From contig CM007992.1 of assembly GCA_002189035.1 (NCBI GenBank), positions 3,348,001 through 3,412,000 on the forward strand: a stretch of DNA of 64,000 nucleotides, given 5' to 3'. Each line of letters begins with the position of its first letter. The first letter of the stretch is position 1. Below, piece after piece: positions 12,304 through 28,600 of this stretch. The position numbers and the translations under genes were made by a program. This DNA is from Utricularia gibba. Its lineage: Eukaryota > Streptophyta > Magnoliopsida > Lamiales > Lentibulariaceae. The notes under the pieces were generated by a model that was not told where the DNA came from, did no database searches, and saw only the letters and a list, made by a program, of their open reading frames with translations.

Positions 12304-13348
12304 CTCCCAAATCCCAAATTCCCAAATTGGAGATCCGCTAGGGCTTTTCTAGTTTTTTTTTTTTTTTTTTTTTCCACCGAGCCCAGGATTTTTATAGTTG
12401 GGTAAACAGGTCGGATTCTGAAACCGGGTCCACGAACCCTATATTTAGAATGCATTTTCAAGATAATTTACCTTTAAAATATCATTTAATTGTGTTTTCC
12501 CAAATCATCACAATCATTTGATTTGGGACGAAAACAAATGAGAAATTTGTCCCTAACGAATGATTTTGACAAAAATCATCAATTAACCGCAAACAAAAAT
12601 TTTCCTTAATTAGTTCCTATTGTTTTAAATATTTGACGTACTTAGTCTCTATTGTTTTAATATTTGACGTAATTAATTTCTATTATTTTAAATATTTGGT
12701 GTAATTAGTTCCTATTATTTGAAAATAATAACCTCGATCCTTTTTTGTTTCTTACCATCATCTACTCCTTTTGTCCATCGCACTGTGCCATCCCCCTTCT
12801 CGACGGTCGCCTGCCGCCCACACGCCGGCCGACCGGCCGCCGCCCACTCCCTCCGCCCCATCACCCACCGCGTCGTTGTTACTGAATTTGATCAAATCGA
12901 CTAAACCCGAAGGTTGGTTGGTTCGATCCAAAACCACCCTAAAAACAAGGATCACGCCGTACGACTAGAACGGGTGGAAGAATCAACCAACAAACAACAG
13001 TGTTTGGATACACAAATCTTACAAACAACCGGCTTCAACCTCAGCTAAACACAGTACGTCTAAACAACACTTACAACAGCAAGCTCTGATCCCGTGATTC
13101 CCAGGCCACAGTATAAAAACGATGATATGAATGCCAGAATTAGAATGGGTGAGTAGAAAGCTATGTACAGCCAATGACTATCTACACAAGCCATAGCCAG
13201 TCGATCATTAGAGGGGGGAAGAAGAACTGCATTCCGACCGGGTGAAAAAACGACTAGAAACGGATGTTACTTTGCCCAAGATGAAAAATCGAGCATTATT
13301 ACCGACAGTCTCGAATCTCTGTCAGCATATCTGTGGGTGGTGTCAGGA
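12304..13348. other. Intergenic, between SF3B5 promoter and 3' side of the NDR kinase gene
   Basis: Contains a T-tract near 12354, a short tandem repeat (listed separately) and a GC-richer stretch (12770-12960) with overlapping open frames on both strands that show no domain. Stretch 12990-13348 is likely the 3' UTR of the kinase gene. Confidence 0.4.
12609..12722. repeat. Imperfect tandem repeat, period about 32 bp
   Basis: Three to four diverged copies of a unit like TTAGTTCCTATTGTTTTAAA followed by TATTTGACGTA, starting near 12609, 12641, 12672 and 12704. No coding capacity. Confidence 0.6.
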
Positions 13349-16851
<3,503 letters not shown>

Positions 16852-19041
16852 CAGTATAGCCCCTTGATGTAGCTATACTATGGAACAACTCCTCAAGCTA
16901 CAGTCCCTGTTAAATATCTCCCGTCCTCAGCAGCTGGTTGTAAATGGAACACAGAGAGTCGCTTCAGTAACCTAATATCCTAATCCTGCATAGTATCAGC
17001 AAGAGGAGATGATCACTCCAAACGACCATCAATCTTTTCGAGCAAAAAAGATAACTTTTCCCTTCAATTTAATCTCTTGTTCAAGCGGAGGAAGCATAAC
17101 CCCTTACCTTACCCGAATGTGCCAAGTTTATTTACCCCAACTCGAAGGAAGAACTAAGCAACACAGAAAAAAAAAAAAAATCTACTCTCACTCGAAACAA
17201 GCAAAACACAGCATGTGAAACCCATACCAAGAACAGCAATTGATGGGCCAAACAAAGCATAGGAATTTCAGATCACCCGGATCCGATACTCACAATTCTG
17301 CTCAGGCCGAATCCCCAATTCACGTGTGAATCCAGAGCATCACCCAGTCAGCCGAATCGAATGCCGTAAAACAGCATCCACACGTACAAGTTGAAAAAGA
17401 GGAAACTTCACCCCCAACCCAACCCTAACTCGCTGAAGAGAGAAGGGGAGAACTTCCCAGTAGAGCCGAGTTGCGGTACAAAACATTAAGCACTCGCATC
17501 CTCATTCATTCATTCCCCATTAAAAAGAGAGAGAGACATTTTTTTTTAAACCCAAACTCTCCTTTTATTTTGGAATTTTAGTTGATTGAACCACGTCACA
17601 TTGTCAAAATAGTCACCCAATTCTATATTAATTTTACAATTTTACATTTTTCTTTAACAAAAAATTTCATACAAGATTTAATATCATCTTTTTTTAGATT
17701 GATATGAAAATACTATTCATTTTTTATCTATTCAACTTATAGAATTAGACGGTACTCGAATCGTCTCGTTTTCAATTCATCGAATCATATTCTAAAGTTT
17801 TAGAACTATTTGAAGGTGCACTTTGTTCTAATACACATACAAAAGAGAATCTAACTATACAAGTTATTGACTATGGATCGGGTCGCATTATCAACACCCG
17901 ATTCCAAAAAAAAGCAAAAATATAATATAATAATCAAAACGCGTTTACTCTTTCTCTCTCTTCCAGCGTATCAAACCTTTGATTATTTAAATTATTATTT
18001 ATATGAGTTTTTCAATTGTGGGTTGGTTACCCACGACGACCGGCATCGATCGCTTTCAAACCCTACTTCGCTAATTAAAAAAAAAAACCGGTTGCCGGTC
18101 AAGGTGCTCTTCTATTTTGTGTTTTAAAAACCGGTTCAATGAATTATTCGAATTATTCTTGATTTTGGGTAGAACCATTGTTATAATGGGTTTAATTGGA
18201 TTGAATTGAATATGAACAATTATAAAAATATACAAATAATTATTTAAATTTAAGGATTTTTTAATTTTTTATAAAAAAATATTGGATCCGAATCCATAAA
18301 ATTATGGGATCGGGTTGAATCGAATCCTAGATTCAATCCATGATTTTAAAATATGGTATGTTGCATTAAAAACATTTCATAATATAAATACACGTATATT
18401 TTGCATAAAAATTAAAAAAATAAAAAGCAGTGAGAAAATAGAAAGTAAGATTTATGGCTTCGTAATAACTCTAAAGTTACGTTTGGTCGATCAATTCGGA
18501 TTAATTTGAATAAATAAATATAAATTTAAAATTTTGGTACAAATGTTTTTTAAATTCATGAAAAAACATTAATATGAGATTTTTGGATAAAATTTATCGA
18601 AAATAGGTAGGTAAAAATTTTTCCGTTCAAATAAACCCATAAATAATCCTTAATTTTCATTACTTTTCATTCAACTAAACTTGGCTTATGATGCTAAATT
18701 TTTTATTTTTAAGAAATAAAAATCAATTGTATTTAATAACAAATTCATTTATGAAATGTTTTTATTGTTTCAGACAAACTAGAATAAAAATTGTTAATAT
18801 ATAGAAAAGGTGTATATTTTCATCCATATAATTTTATATTAGTAATAATTTCTATGCATGGAAAGAGGACAAGGACCCAACCAGCTGACAATTTTATTTA
18901 AAAAAAATAAGTAGAAAATAGTAAATGTGTCAAGACACCATAATTGTACAGCCAAGATAACTACCACATGCAAGAATATCATACCAAAAAAGGAAAAAAA
19001 TTAATAATAATAATAATCATTGAAGGGGTTGTTCTTCCCTT
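16852..19041. other. NDR gene leader plus AT-rich intergenic DNA
   Basis: The part 16852 to about 17500 is GC-normal with CT/GA-rich tracts on the minus strand, fitting a leader (possibly with a UTR intron) and promoter of the kinase gene. From 17530 the sequence is AT-rich with long A and T tracts. No gene or well-bounded repeat is supported. The 3' UTR of the PMT8-like gene should lie in about 18900-19041. Confidence 0.4.
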
Positions 19042-21502
19042 CTACTCGGTGTCTCTGAGGCTTTCAGGTGCCACCCACAGTTTCTTCTTAAGGATGAGCA
19101 CAGCTTCATCGCCTCCATCTTGGCCGGCGGCAGCTTCTGCGGCTGAATCAGATGTCGCGACTGCTTCCCAGTGCAATGCCGACAGATATTTCTTCACAAA
19201 GTCGATGACGCCGGGGCGATCCCTGACGATTACGAACCCGGATGGTCTGAGGATGCGGTCGATCTCCAGGAGGAGGTCCTCCCGGCTGCAGCCCTTCTTT
19301 TCGATGTCTGAGAAGATGGTCCAGGCGTGGAGCATGTCGTATGTTCTTGGGTACGTGGAGAAAGCTTCGCACCTGGGAATGGCGGAGGGGGTTTACCATA
19401 CGGGGTTCCGGCTGTGGAAAAGGGTACACAGGAAGAAGGACGTACCAGTTATGAATGCTGCCGATCAAGCCCCGGTCGTAAACAATCTTGAGAGTGTTGG
19501 GTCCATCTTCGGGGACTACGTTCATCACCCATACATTTTTGTCCTTCAGAGCTGCAGCAAAGGATCCTAGATTTGCCTTCATGTCCATCACGTTCCTCAC
19601 TGTATCTGGGCCGATTTTCGTGCCGAGGAGATTCCAGTAACTATCAACCCTCTGCCTCCAAAGTTCCTGGAAAGGAAGAGGACATGAGCAGTTTTTGGTT
19701 TAGAGGGAATGCATGTGAAGAATAGAGAATGTCATGGGTGGGGTGGGGTGCTGTGTTCAATACCATGTCCTTGTCAAAGATTTCGCCTGAGTAGCCGAGA
19801 TCAGCGAGACGAGGAGGAGGGGAAGTTAGACGGTCAGGCCAAGGCGCCAGCCCACTTCCTCCGGTTTTGTGATCATCTGATGATGGGAGAGGAAATATCA
19901 GATGAGATATAATTCACAATTCCTATCATATAATCTTTAGAGTTGCCATAAAAAGTTTGCAGACCAGGTGCAAGGTTGAAACTCAGAAATGGATGCAAGA
20001 TAGTTTTGATAGAGAAGATGCTTACGCTCAGAGTAAGGGGTGATGCATGTCTCCATTGCTACATTCCACACAGCGTCAGGGTCATCTTCAGATCGACAAA
20101 GAGGAGGCTGGGTGCCGGGCGCTCTCTCTAAATAGCAGTCATTAGTCAAAGGCTTTTGCCAAATCACTGTCTGGTTCTTTTTGGCTGCAATCCTCCAACA
20201 CATACGCTCCACAAGTTCACTCATCTGCTTCCAGATCCGAAGATCTTCTTCATCCTGGGCATAAGCTTCAGGTGAAGAGTAGGCAAAATAACCTCCAGGT
20301 CTGAGCAGCCTATCCAATTCAAGGAGGAGAATCCCATCCCTTTGCAACCAATCAATTCTACAGCGGGAACAGTGTGCAAGCTCAAATGATCGGCTTGGAT
20401 AGGGAAGTCGCTTAGTCCCAAGAACACCAAGGTATGCGGGAATTCCCCTTTCCAGAGCAAACTGGATCTGATTTTGGTGCACATCATTCGGAGCTAATGA
20501 CATGGCAATTATATTTGATGAGAGAAGGTAACCACCAAAACTTGCAACCCCACACCCCACATCAAAAACTGTACGTAAATTTCCTTCATTGTTCAAGATA
20601 TTGTCTGAAAAGTTGAGCATCTACAAATGAAAAAATGATCAAATTAGAAAGGAGGGTTCTATAAATATCTGCTAATGGTGTAAAAAGGAACTTACATTTG
20701 CGATGTGAGCAATGTACTTGTCTGCTCCATAGTGAAAGTGGGTGCCACCTCCAGGAAAATTAATCTTATCTCCCTTGACAACCATCCAATTTTGGTCAGA
20801 TTTCTCCTGTGCAAGGTGCGTGTGCGGGATGTTTGCTTTCCAAACTTCATCTCTACTTGCTGGCCACTTGATTGGAACCTACAGTGGCACCAAACCATGA
20901 CAACGCAAAAATGGAAAAAATTCTGAAAAAAAAATGCACAATGCAGATATGTAAAACACCTTATATCCAGGTGGCGGAGGAATTAAGCAATTGAACCGCC
21001 TCTCTGGCAGTGGGCAGTGCCTTTCATAGTGCTCCATCAAAGATAAATCCAACTTTAATCGCATCTGAGAATGAATATTTCTGTCCAGACAGGGGATCAA
21101 CTCCGAATGCCGATCATCACAAACCTTGGTGAAAAGAAAAATAACTTCTCAACCATATTAAAAACAACAAAGGGATCATTCATAAACAGTTACTACATTC
21201 AAATGGGCCTTAAGGACAGGAGAACATACTGGAAAGCTCTTTGGTGTGATACTGTTATCCAACTCATCTGATTCTTGCTTGTTTGAAGGATCTTCTTGCC
21301 TATGGCCAATGTCAGAATCTTCATCCCCACCCACGTAAGATGAGCCTAGCCTTCTCAAAGATCGACTTCCATATTCTAAAGCAGACTCCCCAGAGCTACT
21401 GGAGCCATAGTAGAAATACAGAAAAACAAGAAATACGGCCACGAGGCCCACTGAGAGAAAGAGGCGCTTCTTTTGCGCACCATCTGACCTTGCCCTCGTC
21501 AT
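19042..21502 (-). CDS. Probable methyltransferase PMT8-like (QUASIMODO2 family)
   Basis: Type II Golgi membrane protein of the DUF248/PMT family, proposed to methylate pectin (homogalacturonan) with S-adenosyl methionine. Exons: 21502-21230, 21124-20960, 20878-20696, 20620-20026, 19876-19764, 19666-19446 and 19372-19042. They sum to 626 residues with correct phases throughout. The N-terminus MTRARSDGAQKKRL is followed by one membrane segment (about residues 14-31). Conserved blocks: CDDRHSELIPCLDRN, HYERHCP, RFNCLIPPPPGYKVPIKWP, FPGGGTHFHYGADKYI, the SAM-binding VFDVGCGVASFGGYL, MSLAPNDVHQNQIQFALERG, PCPWP-like LAPWP, and RNVMDMKANLGSFAAAL. The start and overall sequence resemble Arabidopsis At1g04430 (PMT8) most, from memory. 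Confidence 0.93.
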
Positions 21503-24500
21503 TATCTATCTCAGACTTTCGATTTGACAATCAGAGTTTACACGGTCAAAATTGCAGGAAGTCTTCAATGCGACATAAAGCAACACGCGAAGACTGATCA
21601 CTGTATGGGCACTTGAGTCAAAAGTAGTCTACAACGCTACCTGTTTAAATACGCAACCGATTAGTAAACTTCCCTTGGTAACAAAAGGTTCACAGTTTCT
21701 GCATGAAATACTAAGGCTATAAAGCATACTTTTTTTGTTATGCATTTCAAAAACTACCAGGTAAAACCAGATCACTTGAGTGTTAAAGCTGTTGTCTTTA
21801 CTCGTCACAATGATCATAAGCATACGAAAGGGTAGGATTCCACTAGAAAGCAGAGAGTGATATCTGAACTAGGTACTACAGAAGCCAACATACCTACAAA
21901 CCAGACCCCCCTACAGTATGGGGTTGGCTACGAGAATCAATTAAGAATTAACAATAGTGCTCAAGCCTAGTTTTAAGGGTAAAAAAAAAACAGAATCCCA
22001 TGAAAAAGGAAGAATTTTCTCAGAATGGCCCGTGGGAAAACAACACAAAAATGCTTCAAATCGTAACGATTTTCCCAAAAAGAGTTGCTCACATACGATC
22101 TAGCTTTCCCACTCAATTTTCCCAAAACATGACTCCGCATTAAATAGATCAAAGAAAACAACAATCTCCACCATTAATTCCCCCTCCAACCCAGATAACA
22201 ACAACGAACGGGATCCGGGAACAAAATTCGACACTTTCAAATCCCAACACTGCAAAACAAGAAACAATCACCAAGAAAGCTTCCACAAACTAACCATCGA
22301 TCCAGATCTGGAACACACGGTAGACCGCAATATGCTCTAGAAAATGAAAATGCAGATCGGGAATAAACAAAGGGAGCTCTGCAGGGACCGTGAAAGTGAC
22401 GGCGAGGTGGGATACTCCCAAAACCGGTAAAATTTACAGCCAAGTAGATCTGCTTTGCGATCGATCGGCCATTTTTAACTTTCTGGCAAAGGTGAGTTTC
22501 TTCAGTCGGGTATGAACCCGCACCACGATTGGATCCGTCGGCCGCAATCAATATGATCACCTTTTTTCCAAGAGGAAAGGAGATCGCGACCCGCTTCGGC
22601 GTCGGTTCCGGATCCGGGTTCATTGAAAGGATCCAAATAGTAAAGCCCGACCCTGCTTGATAAGGCCTGGCCCGTATCCCAAATCCAACAAGCCCATTAC
22701 CGATTTTTTGAAAAAAACAGTAATTCTTTTGAAAAAAATATTTTTTAAAATTTTTCAAAAATTATTTTTTAGTGTAGTGTGGTTTTAGAGACATATTATA
22801 TAAATTGATTGTATGGAAACGTTTTTATTTAAAAATATATTTAATTTTAAATCGATTTTAGATATTGTCAATAAAAAATATAATTTTGAATCCTAATGGA
22901 CTAATAATAAAAGTATTATAAATCATGGGGTTTCTAAAGATGAGAAAAGTATTTTAAAATTATGAAAATTTGGCATATGAAAATAATTGCTAAAAACAAG
23001 TGTTAATAATTCATATAATGTTAGAGGAAAAAAAACAAATATAGCATAATTTGTAAATCTTTATAACATGAATGAAGTTTTTATTTATACTTGATGTCTA
23101 AACATAAAAATTTGTTATTCATACAACTTGTTTCATGTTTTTTGAATTCAATATAAATTTTGTTGAAATTAAAGATACAATAAATCAGACAAACTTATAT
23201 AAATTTCAAATATATAAGAAATATAAATTACATTAAAAAAAATTAAATATAATTATTATTAGTTATCTACAATTTTTTAATATACTTCATTATATCATTT
23301 AACTTCCCAATAATGCTATTATTTGCTCTAATACTCACTCTCAAATCTAATTGATCTTTGATTCAATTAAAACTTGTTTTTTTATTTTTTTAATTGTAGG
23401 TAATATTTAGATTGTAAGTTAATCTAATTTCGTTGTCGTAAATTACATCATTTTTTAATCAAAACTCAAATTAGCACAAACTCATCTTTATTATCAAATT
23501 AAGACAAATGCTTTAATACATATTGAAATTATGAATTTAATGGGTTGGATGAACACACATGTAAAGTCCATATAAATAAGAAACTTGGATAACATTTATA
23601 AAGATTAGTCTCAACCAAATAATAGTAATTCAAAAATTTTTATATATTTGATTATATAATATTAATTTCTTGATGTAGTATTATTTGCTCCAATAAACTT
23701 ATTATAAAGATATATATTGTTGTGGTTAAAAATTGGTATTGGAAAGGAATCCGATTTCAGGTAGTGAGTTTGGGTTTTATATTCGTTTTTTGTTGATTTA
23801 GGTTTGGTTCTCAACTAGAGTAAAAAGGGATAAATGAGGTAAAGAATTTTAACGTGAACAACAAAAAAACCATAAAGCTGGAGGAAAGAAGGATTTCACT
23901 AAAGAGAATAAAAGAAAGATTTACAAGGATTGGTGTGGGATGCCCCATCTCTTCTTAGCTCGTTTTTCTATTTATATGGGAGATCAGGCCGACTGATTTT
24001 TGAGGGTGTTAATTACTTTCTATGTTTTGTGGTTATGTTGCACAAGTGGTACTATAACATACAATCATCGCATGTTCTGAAACTTCTGCAAATCGAACAT
24101 TTTTCAAATTCTATTGAAATTGTTGACTTTGTCATGTTACATCATTTATCAGCACTAATGTCTGTCATATGTTGTAAGAAGTCACCTCCCCCCAAGATCA
24201 ATTTCATCTAGTGAGTATCAATTTGATGTTTAATACCTCCGCCGATTTAAGTATTTTTCTTATAATCGTTCTATATGACATATACAGATTTATGACTATA
24301 TATAATAATATTATTATTACCTAAAAATAATAAAATTATTCAAAAAAGGCTCGAATGCACAATAATCATTCATGCTTTTCTTTTTCATACATACGATTAA
24401 AATAATATTAGGGATGATGTTCACTTTTAACATGAACAAATGTGAGGATCATTCTTCAAAATATCTCATTGAAATGGCGAGGGAAGACAAAAACATGTGA

Positions 24501-24962
24501 TGGCAAGAATATGAAGACAGTCTTGCCCCATCGGATGCCTTGAAGATTTATTTATTGTAATAAATAAATAATGTGAATAAAAAATAAAATAAAAATTTCC
24601 CCTCGAACAGAGCACAAAAAAAAAAAAGAAAAAGCGAATGTCACACCATAAATAGAAAATTTGACGCTAACGACAAAACTGGGCGGTGTACGTTTGCAAA
24701 CCATGAATCTTTCCCGAAATACCCTGCCGACGTCACTATTCATGATAATTCATTAATAATAATAATAATTTAATTACACAGTAATAGTAGTGTCTGAATC
24801 ACAAGAGAATAGGGTCAAAGGGGAAAGCGTTTTGATTCGATGGCAAACACACAGTGACAACAGTACCTCCCATTCTGCTTCCTTCAAGATCCGATCCAGT
24901 AGAAGGCGAGTCTCCGGTGGGGATCGGAGTTGAGGGAAGCTGGGTTGATGGCTGGCTTCTTG
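21503..24962. other. PMT8-like leader, then AT-rich intergenic DNA
   Basis: Stretch 21503 to about 22650 is the upstream side of the minus-strand PMT8-like gene and probably includes a leader with a UTR intron. Open frames there (for example 22237-22758, minus) show no domain. From 22690 to 24800 the DNA is strongly AT-rich with no supported gene. The last part should hold the original 3' UTR of the ALOG gene. Confidence 0.4.
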
Positions 24963-25276
24963 CTATGTGGGTTGGTGGTGGAGGGGTGGTGGTGCTGGTG
25001 GTTTCTTGCGCTTTCTCTTCTCGTAGCTGATCCCTCTTGCTTTGGCTTGGGAATCACGGACCTCGCGGAGGAAGATGCGTACTGCCCTAGCGCCGAAGGG
25101 ATTGGTTTCTGGGTTGCCTCCGTTTTCCTCGTAAGCTGCGCGAAGGCGGCCGATGAGGGCGTCCAGGCTCCCCCAGGCTTGCCGGAGGGGGCACGGACAG
25201 GGCGCAGGTGGATTTGGTTGTCCGAAGAAAGGGCACCCTTGGGTGTGAACCTTCGTCTTCCCAAACTGGTCGAGGT

Positions 25277-25668
25277 TGATAGCAGTTTATATCGATGTGT
25301 GAGGGTTGTAGAACAGATATTTTATTTAATGTTATGCAAGAGTACACATATTTATAGTTCTTTAGCAACGGTCGCCTACTTCTAGGGATTAGCCGTTGCT
25401 CACTACGACTTCCAACAATATTGACTTCAGCACGTTGGGCCATATCATCATGTTGGGCCATTTTCTTGAAGTGGATGAGTAGCAAGATCTTTGTTGGTGG
25501 CCCATCTTCTGATCTTGCTGTCCAGTATAATCAGTCCGAGTTGCTGACAGACCTTCTTCTTCTTCCTCCCGTTATCTCTCAACACATTCGTATTTTCCTG
25601 TTCTGGGTCCTCCACATTTCTCACAGTTTGCTGCTGGTTTATCTCATATTCGTCCTCACTCGACATCA
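25277..25668 (-). repeat. 3' LTR of the Copia element
   Basis: 392 bp with TG...CA ends. The polyprotein frame runs into it and stops at 25448. By eye the same sequence as the other LTR. Confidence 0.97.
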
Positions 25669-28600
25669 TTCCTCCTTGAGGAAGAACATGAGATGAGGCA
25701 GCAGTAATCAAGGGATTTCTGCGCAGCCCTAATAGCTCACGGATTTGAGAGAAATGACTTGGAAAGAGGGCTTTGGTGAGAATGTCTGCGGCTTGTCTTT
25801 CTGATGGTAAATACTCCAATTTTATGCTTCCTTCTTTGATGTATTCCCTAAGAACATGGTATTTGATTTTGATATGCTTCGTCTTCCCAAACATGACCGG
25901 ATTTTGAGCAATACTTATGGCTGATTTGCTGTCAATTTTCAGAATGAGTGGCTTGTTAATCTTGATCTGTAAATCTTCACATAATTTCAGGAGCCATTGA
26001 GCGTGATTTGCAGCACAAGCTCCAGCCATGTATTCTGCTTCGGCTGAGGATTGAGCTACTAAGGTCTGTTTTCTGCTGTTCCAAGCAAATGCAGCAGAGC
26101 CCAGAGTAAACAAATAACCAGTGGTGGATTTAAGATCAGATTCGTCACCTGCGAAATCAGAGTCTACGAACCCTTGAAGAGATAGGTCAGTATGCCTTTT
26201 GAAGTATAAACCCATAGTTTTTGTAGCATTCAGATATTTGAATATTTGTTTAGCTATTCTAAGGTGTAAAGCAAGAGGGTGATGCATAAACCTGGATAGA
26301 AACGTTACAGCGAATGTAATGTCCGGTCGAGTTGAGGTGAGGTATAGTAGGGCACCAACAGTCTTCTGATATTCTCGTATGTTCACTGAATTTTCTTGAG
26401 GATCTTGTGGCCCTGAATCGGCAGAATTTAATTCTTTCAGATAGTTGTTTGCCTTGTTCTTCAGGTATGGAGTGAAAGGCGTAGTTGCTTCTTTTGCATT
26501 GTCCATCCCAAATTTTTTTAGTAAGTCTTCAGTGTATTTTTGCTGGCTGAGAAATATAAAATTGGGATCTTGTATTATCTCTAGTCCAAGAATATATCTT
26601 GCTGGCCCTAGATCAGTCAATTCGAACCGTTGTTTGAGCCTTGATTTTTGATCTGCTATCAATGTCTCGTTATTTCCTGTTAGTAAGATGTCATCAACGT
26701 ATAAAGATATGATGACCTTTCCAGTTTGATTGTTGAGGGTGTATAGAGTAGGGTCGTTCTTGCTTCTGATATAACCCATTTGACCAAAGTATGAATCTAT
26801 GGTTGAATACCATTCCTTGGGCGCTTGTTTAAGCCCGTAGAGAGCCTTTTGGAGTTTTAACACCTTATTTGAGCCATCCTTTAGTGTAAAACCGGGAGGA
26901 TTTTCAACATATATGTCTTCTTTCAAGTCTCCATTCAGAAACGCATTCTTTATGTCTAAATGGTGCAGGATCCAACCTTGACTGGCGGCTAATGCGATAA
27001 TCAATTTTATTGTATCCAGACGAGCTACCGGTGCGAAAGTCTCCCAGTAGTCTATACCTTCCTTTTGAAGATATCCTTTTGCAACCAGCCTAGACTTTAA
27101 CTTATTTACTGAGCCGTCTGGATTTAGCTTTGTGCGATAAATCCATTTTAATCCCAACGGTTTAATATTGAGAGGTTTATCCACCGCTGTCCACACTTGA
27201 TGCTCTGCTATGGCCTGTAACTCATTATCCATTGAGGTTTTCCATGCAGGATCATTGAGAGCTTCGAAGGGAGAGGTAGGTTCACAAATCATAAGCGATC
27301 TGTCATAGACTTCAGTAAGAGGACAGTAACCTCTAGCAGGCTCTTCATCTATGAGATGATCGGCTGACTGCAGCATAAAGTGATGTGTATAGGAATTGTA
27401 GTTGTTTGCTGAATCTTCTGAGATATTTTCTGTGTTATCATGTCTTTCAGATATAATTTGCTCAGAGTTTTGGAAGTGAGATGTATTTTCCTCCTGTTCT
27501 TGTAATGAAGAGAATTGATATTCTGATTCTCTGCTTTCTCCATGTTGAGGCTGTTGCGACGAAGTAGGATATGGCATATGATCATTACTTTGCATGTCTT
27601 GATTCCTTTCTGAGTGATGTCTGAAATAATTGTTGTCCTCTGTTTCTGCACCAACAAGATTGGAATTATTCGTAATAGTGGTATTAGTTTCAGGAAGTTC
27701 ATTGACAAGATTCTCTTCGTGCATTTCAGTAAGATTTTCAGATGCATTGATAGGAAATAGGAGTTGCATGTCTCTGGAATATTCAGCTTCGTTTTCAGGA
27801 GTAGAAGAGATATTATGCCAGTCATAGGTCAGACTTTCTTCAACCACAACATCAGCACATCTTTGAACTTCTATACATTGTTTGGATGGAATAAATATTC
27901 TGTAAATTTGAGAGGAGTCCGAATATCCCATAAAGACCCCCATTTGAGCATGATTCTCTAACTTTCTGCGTTTTTCTTTAGATATATGGACATAGCAGAG
28001 GGATCCGAAGATTTTCAGATTCTGTAGATCTGGGACTTTTCCATACCACAGTTCATGTGGAGTTTTTCCTTCAGGTATTCCTTTGGTGGGAAGTCGATTT
28101 AATAGGAATACCGCTGTGTTAACAGCTTCTCCCCAAAAGCGCAATGGTAAGTTGTGTTCCAATAACAAGCAACGAGCCATATTCATAATCGTTTGATTTT
28201 TCCTTTCACAAACACCATTTTGTTGAGGGGTATATGGAACGGTAAACCGATGAACTATACCACTTGCATTGCAGATGTCTCGGAGTTCGGATGATTTGTA
28301 TTCCCCGCCATTGTCTGAATGCAAAGTAAGTATTCTACAATTGCTTTGTAATTCTGCCATCATCTTGAACTGCTTGAAGTATTTAGTCACTTCAGACTTT
28401 TGCTTAAGAAAATATACCCACATATGCTTGGTGTAGTCATCAATAAATAGGACATAGAATTTCTTTCCACCAGGTGTCTCAACATGCATAGGTCCGCATA
28501 CGTCAGAGACTACTAGCTGTAGTTTAGAGTCGGATACTTCAGTACGATTCTTGAATGGCTTCTTGTGCATTTTCCCAAATAGACAGGTGCTGCACGGGAA

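Noticed and set aside
18944-19570. 208-codon plus-strand open frame
   Set aside because: It is antisense to the last two exons of the PMT8-like gene, whose sequence is fully explained by conserved family motifs.
22237-22758. 173-codon minus-strand frame
   Set aside because: Lies in the presumed leader/promoter of the PMT8-like gene; sequence has no family resemblance and crosses low-complexity DNA.
24930-25385. Plus-strand frame of 151 codons with a signal-peptide-like start
   Set aside because: Antisense of ALOG exon 2 running on into the LTR; the minus frame gives a clear ALOG domain.
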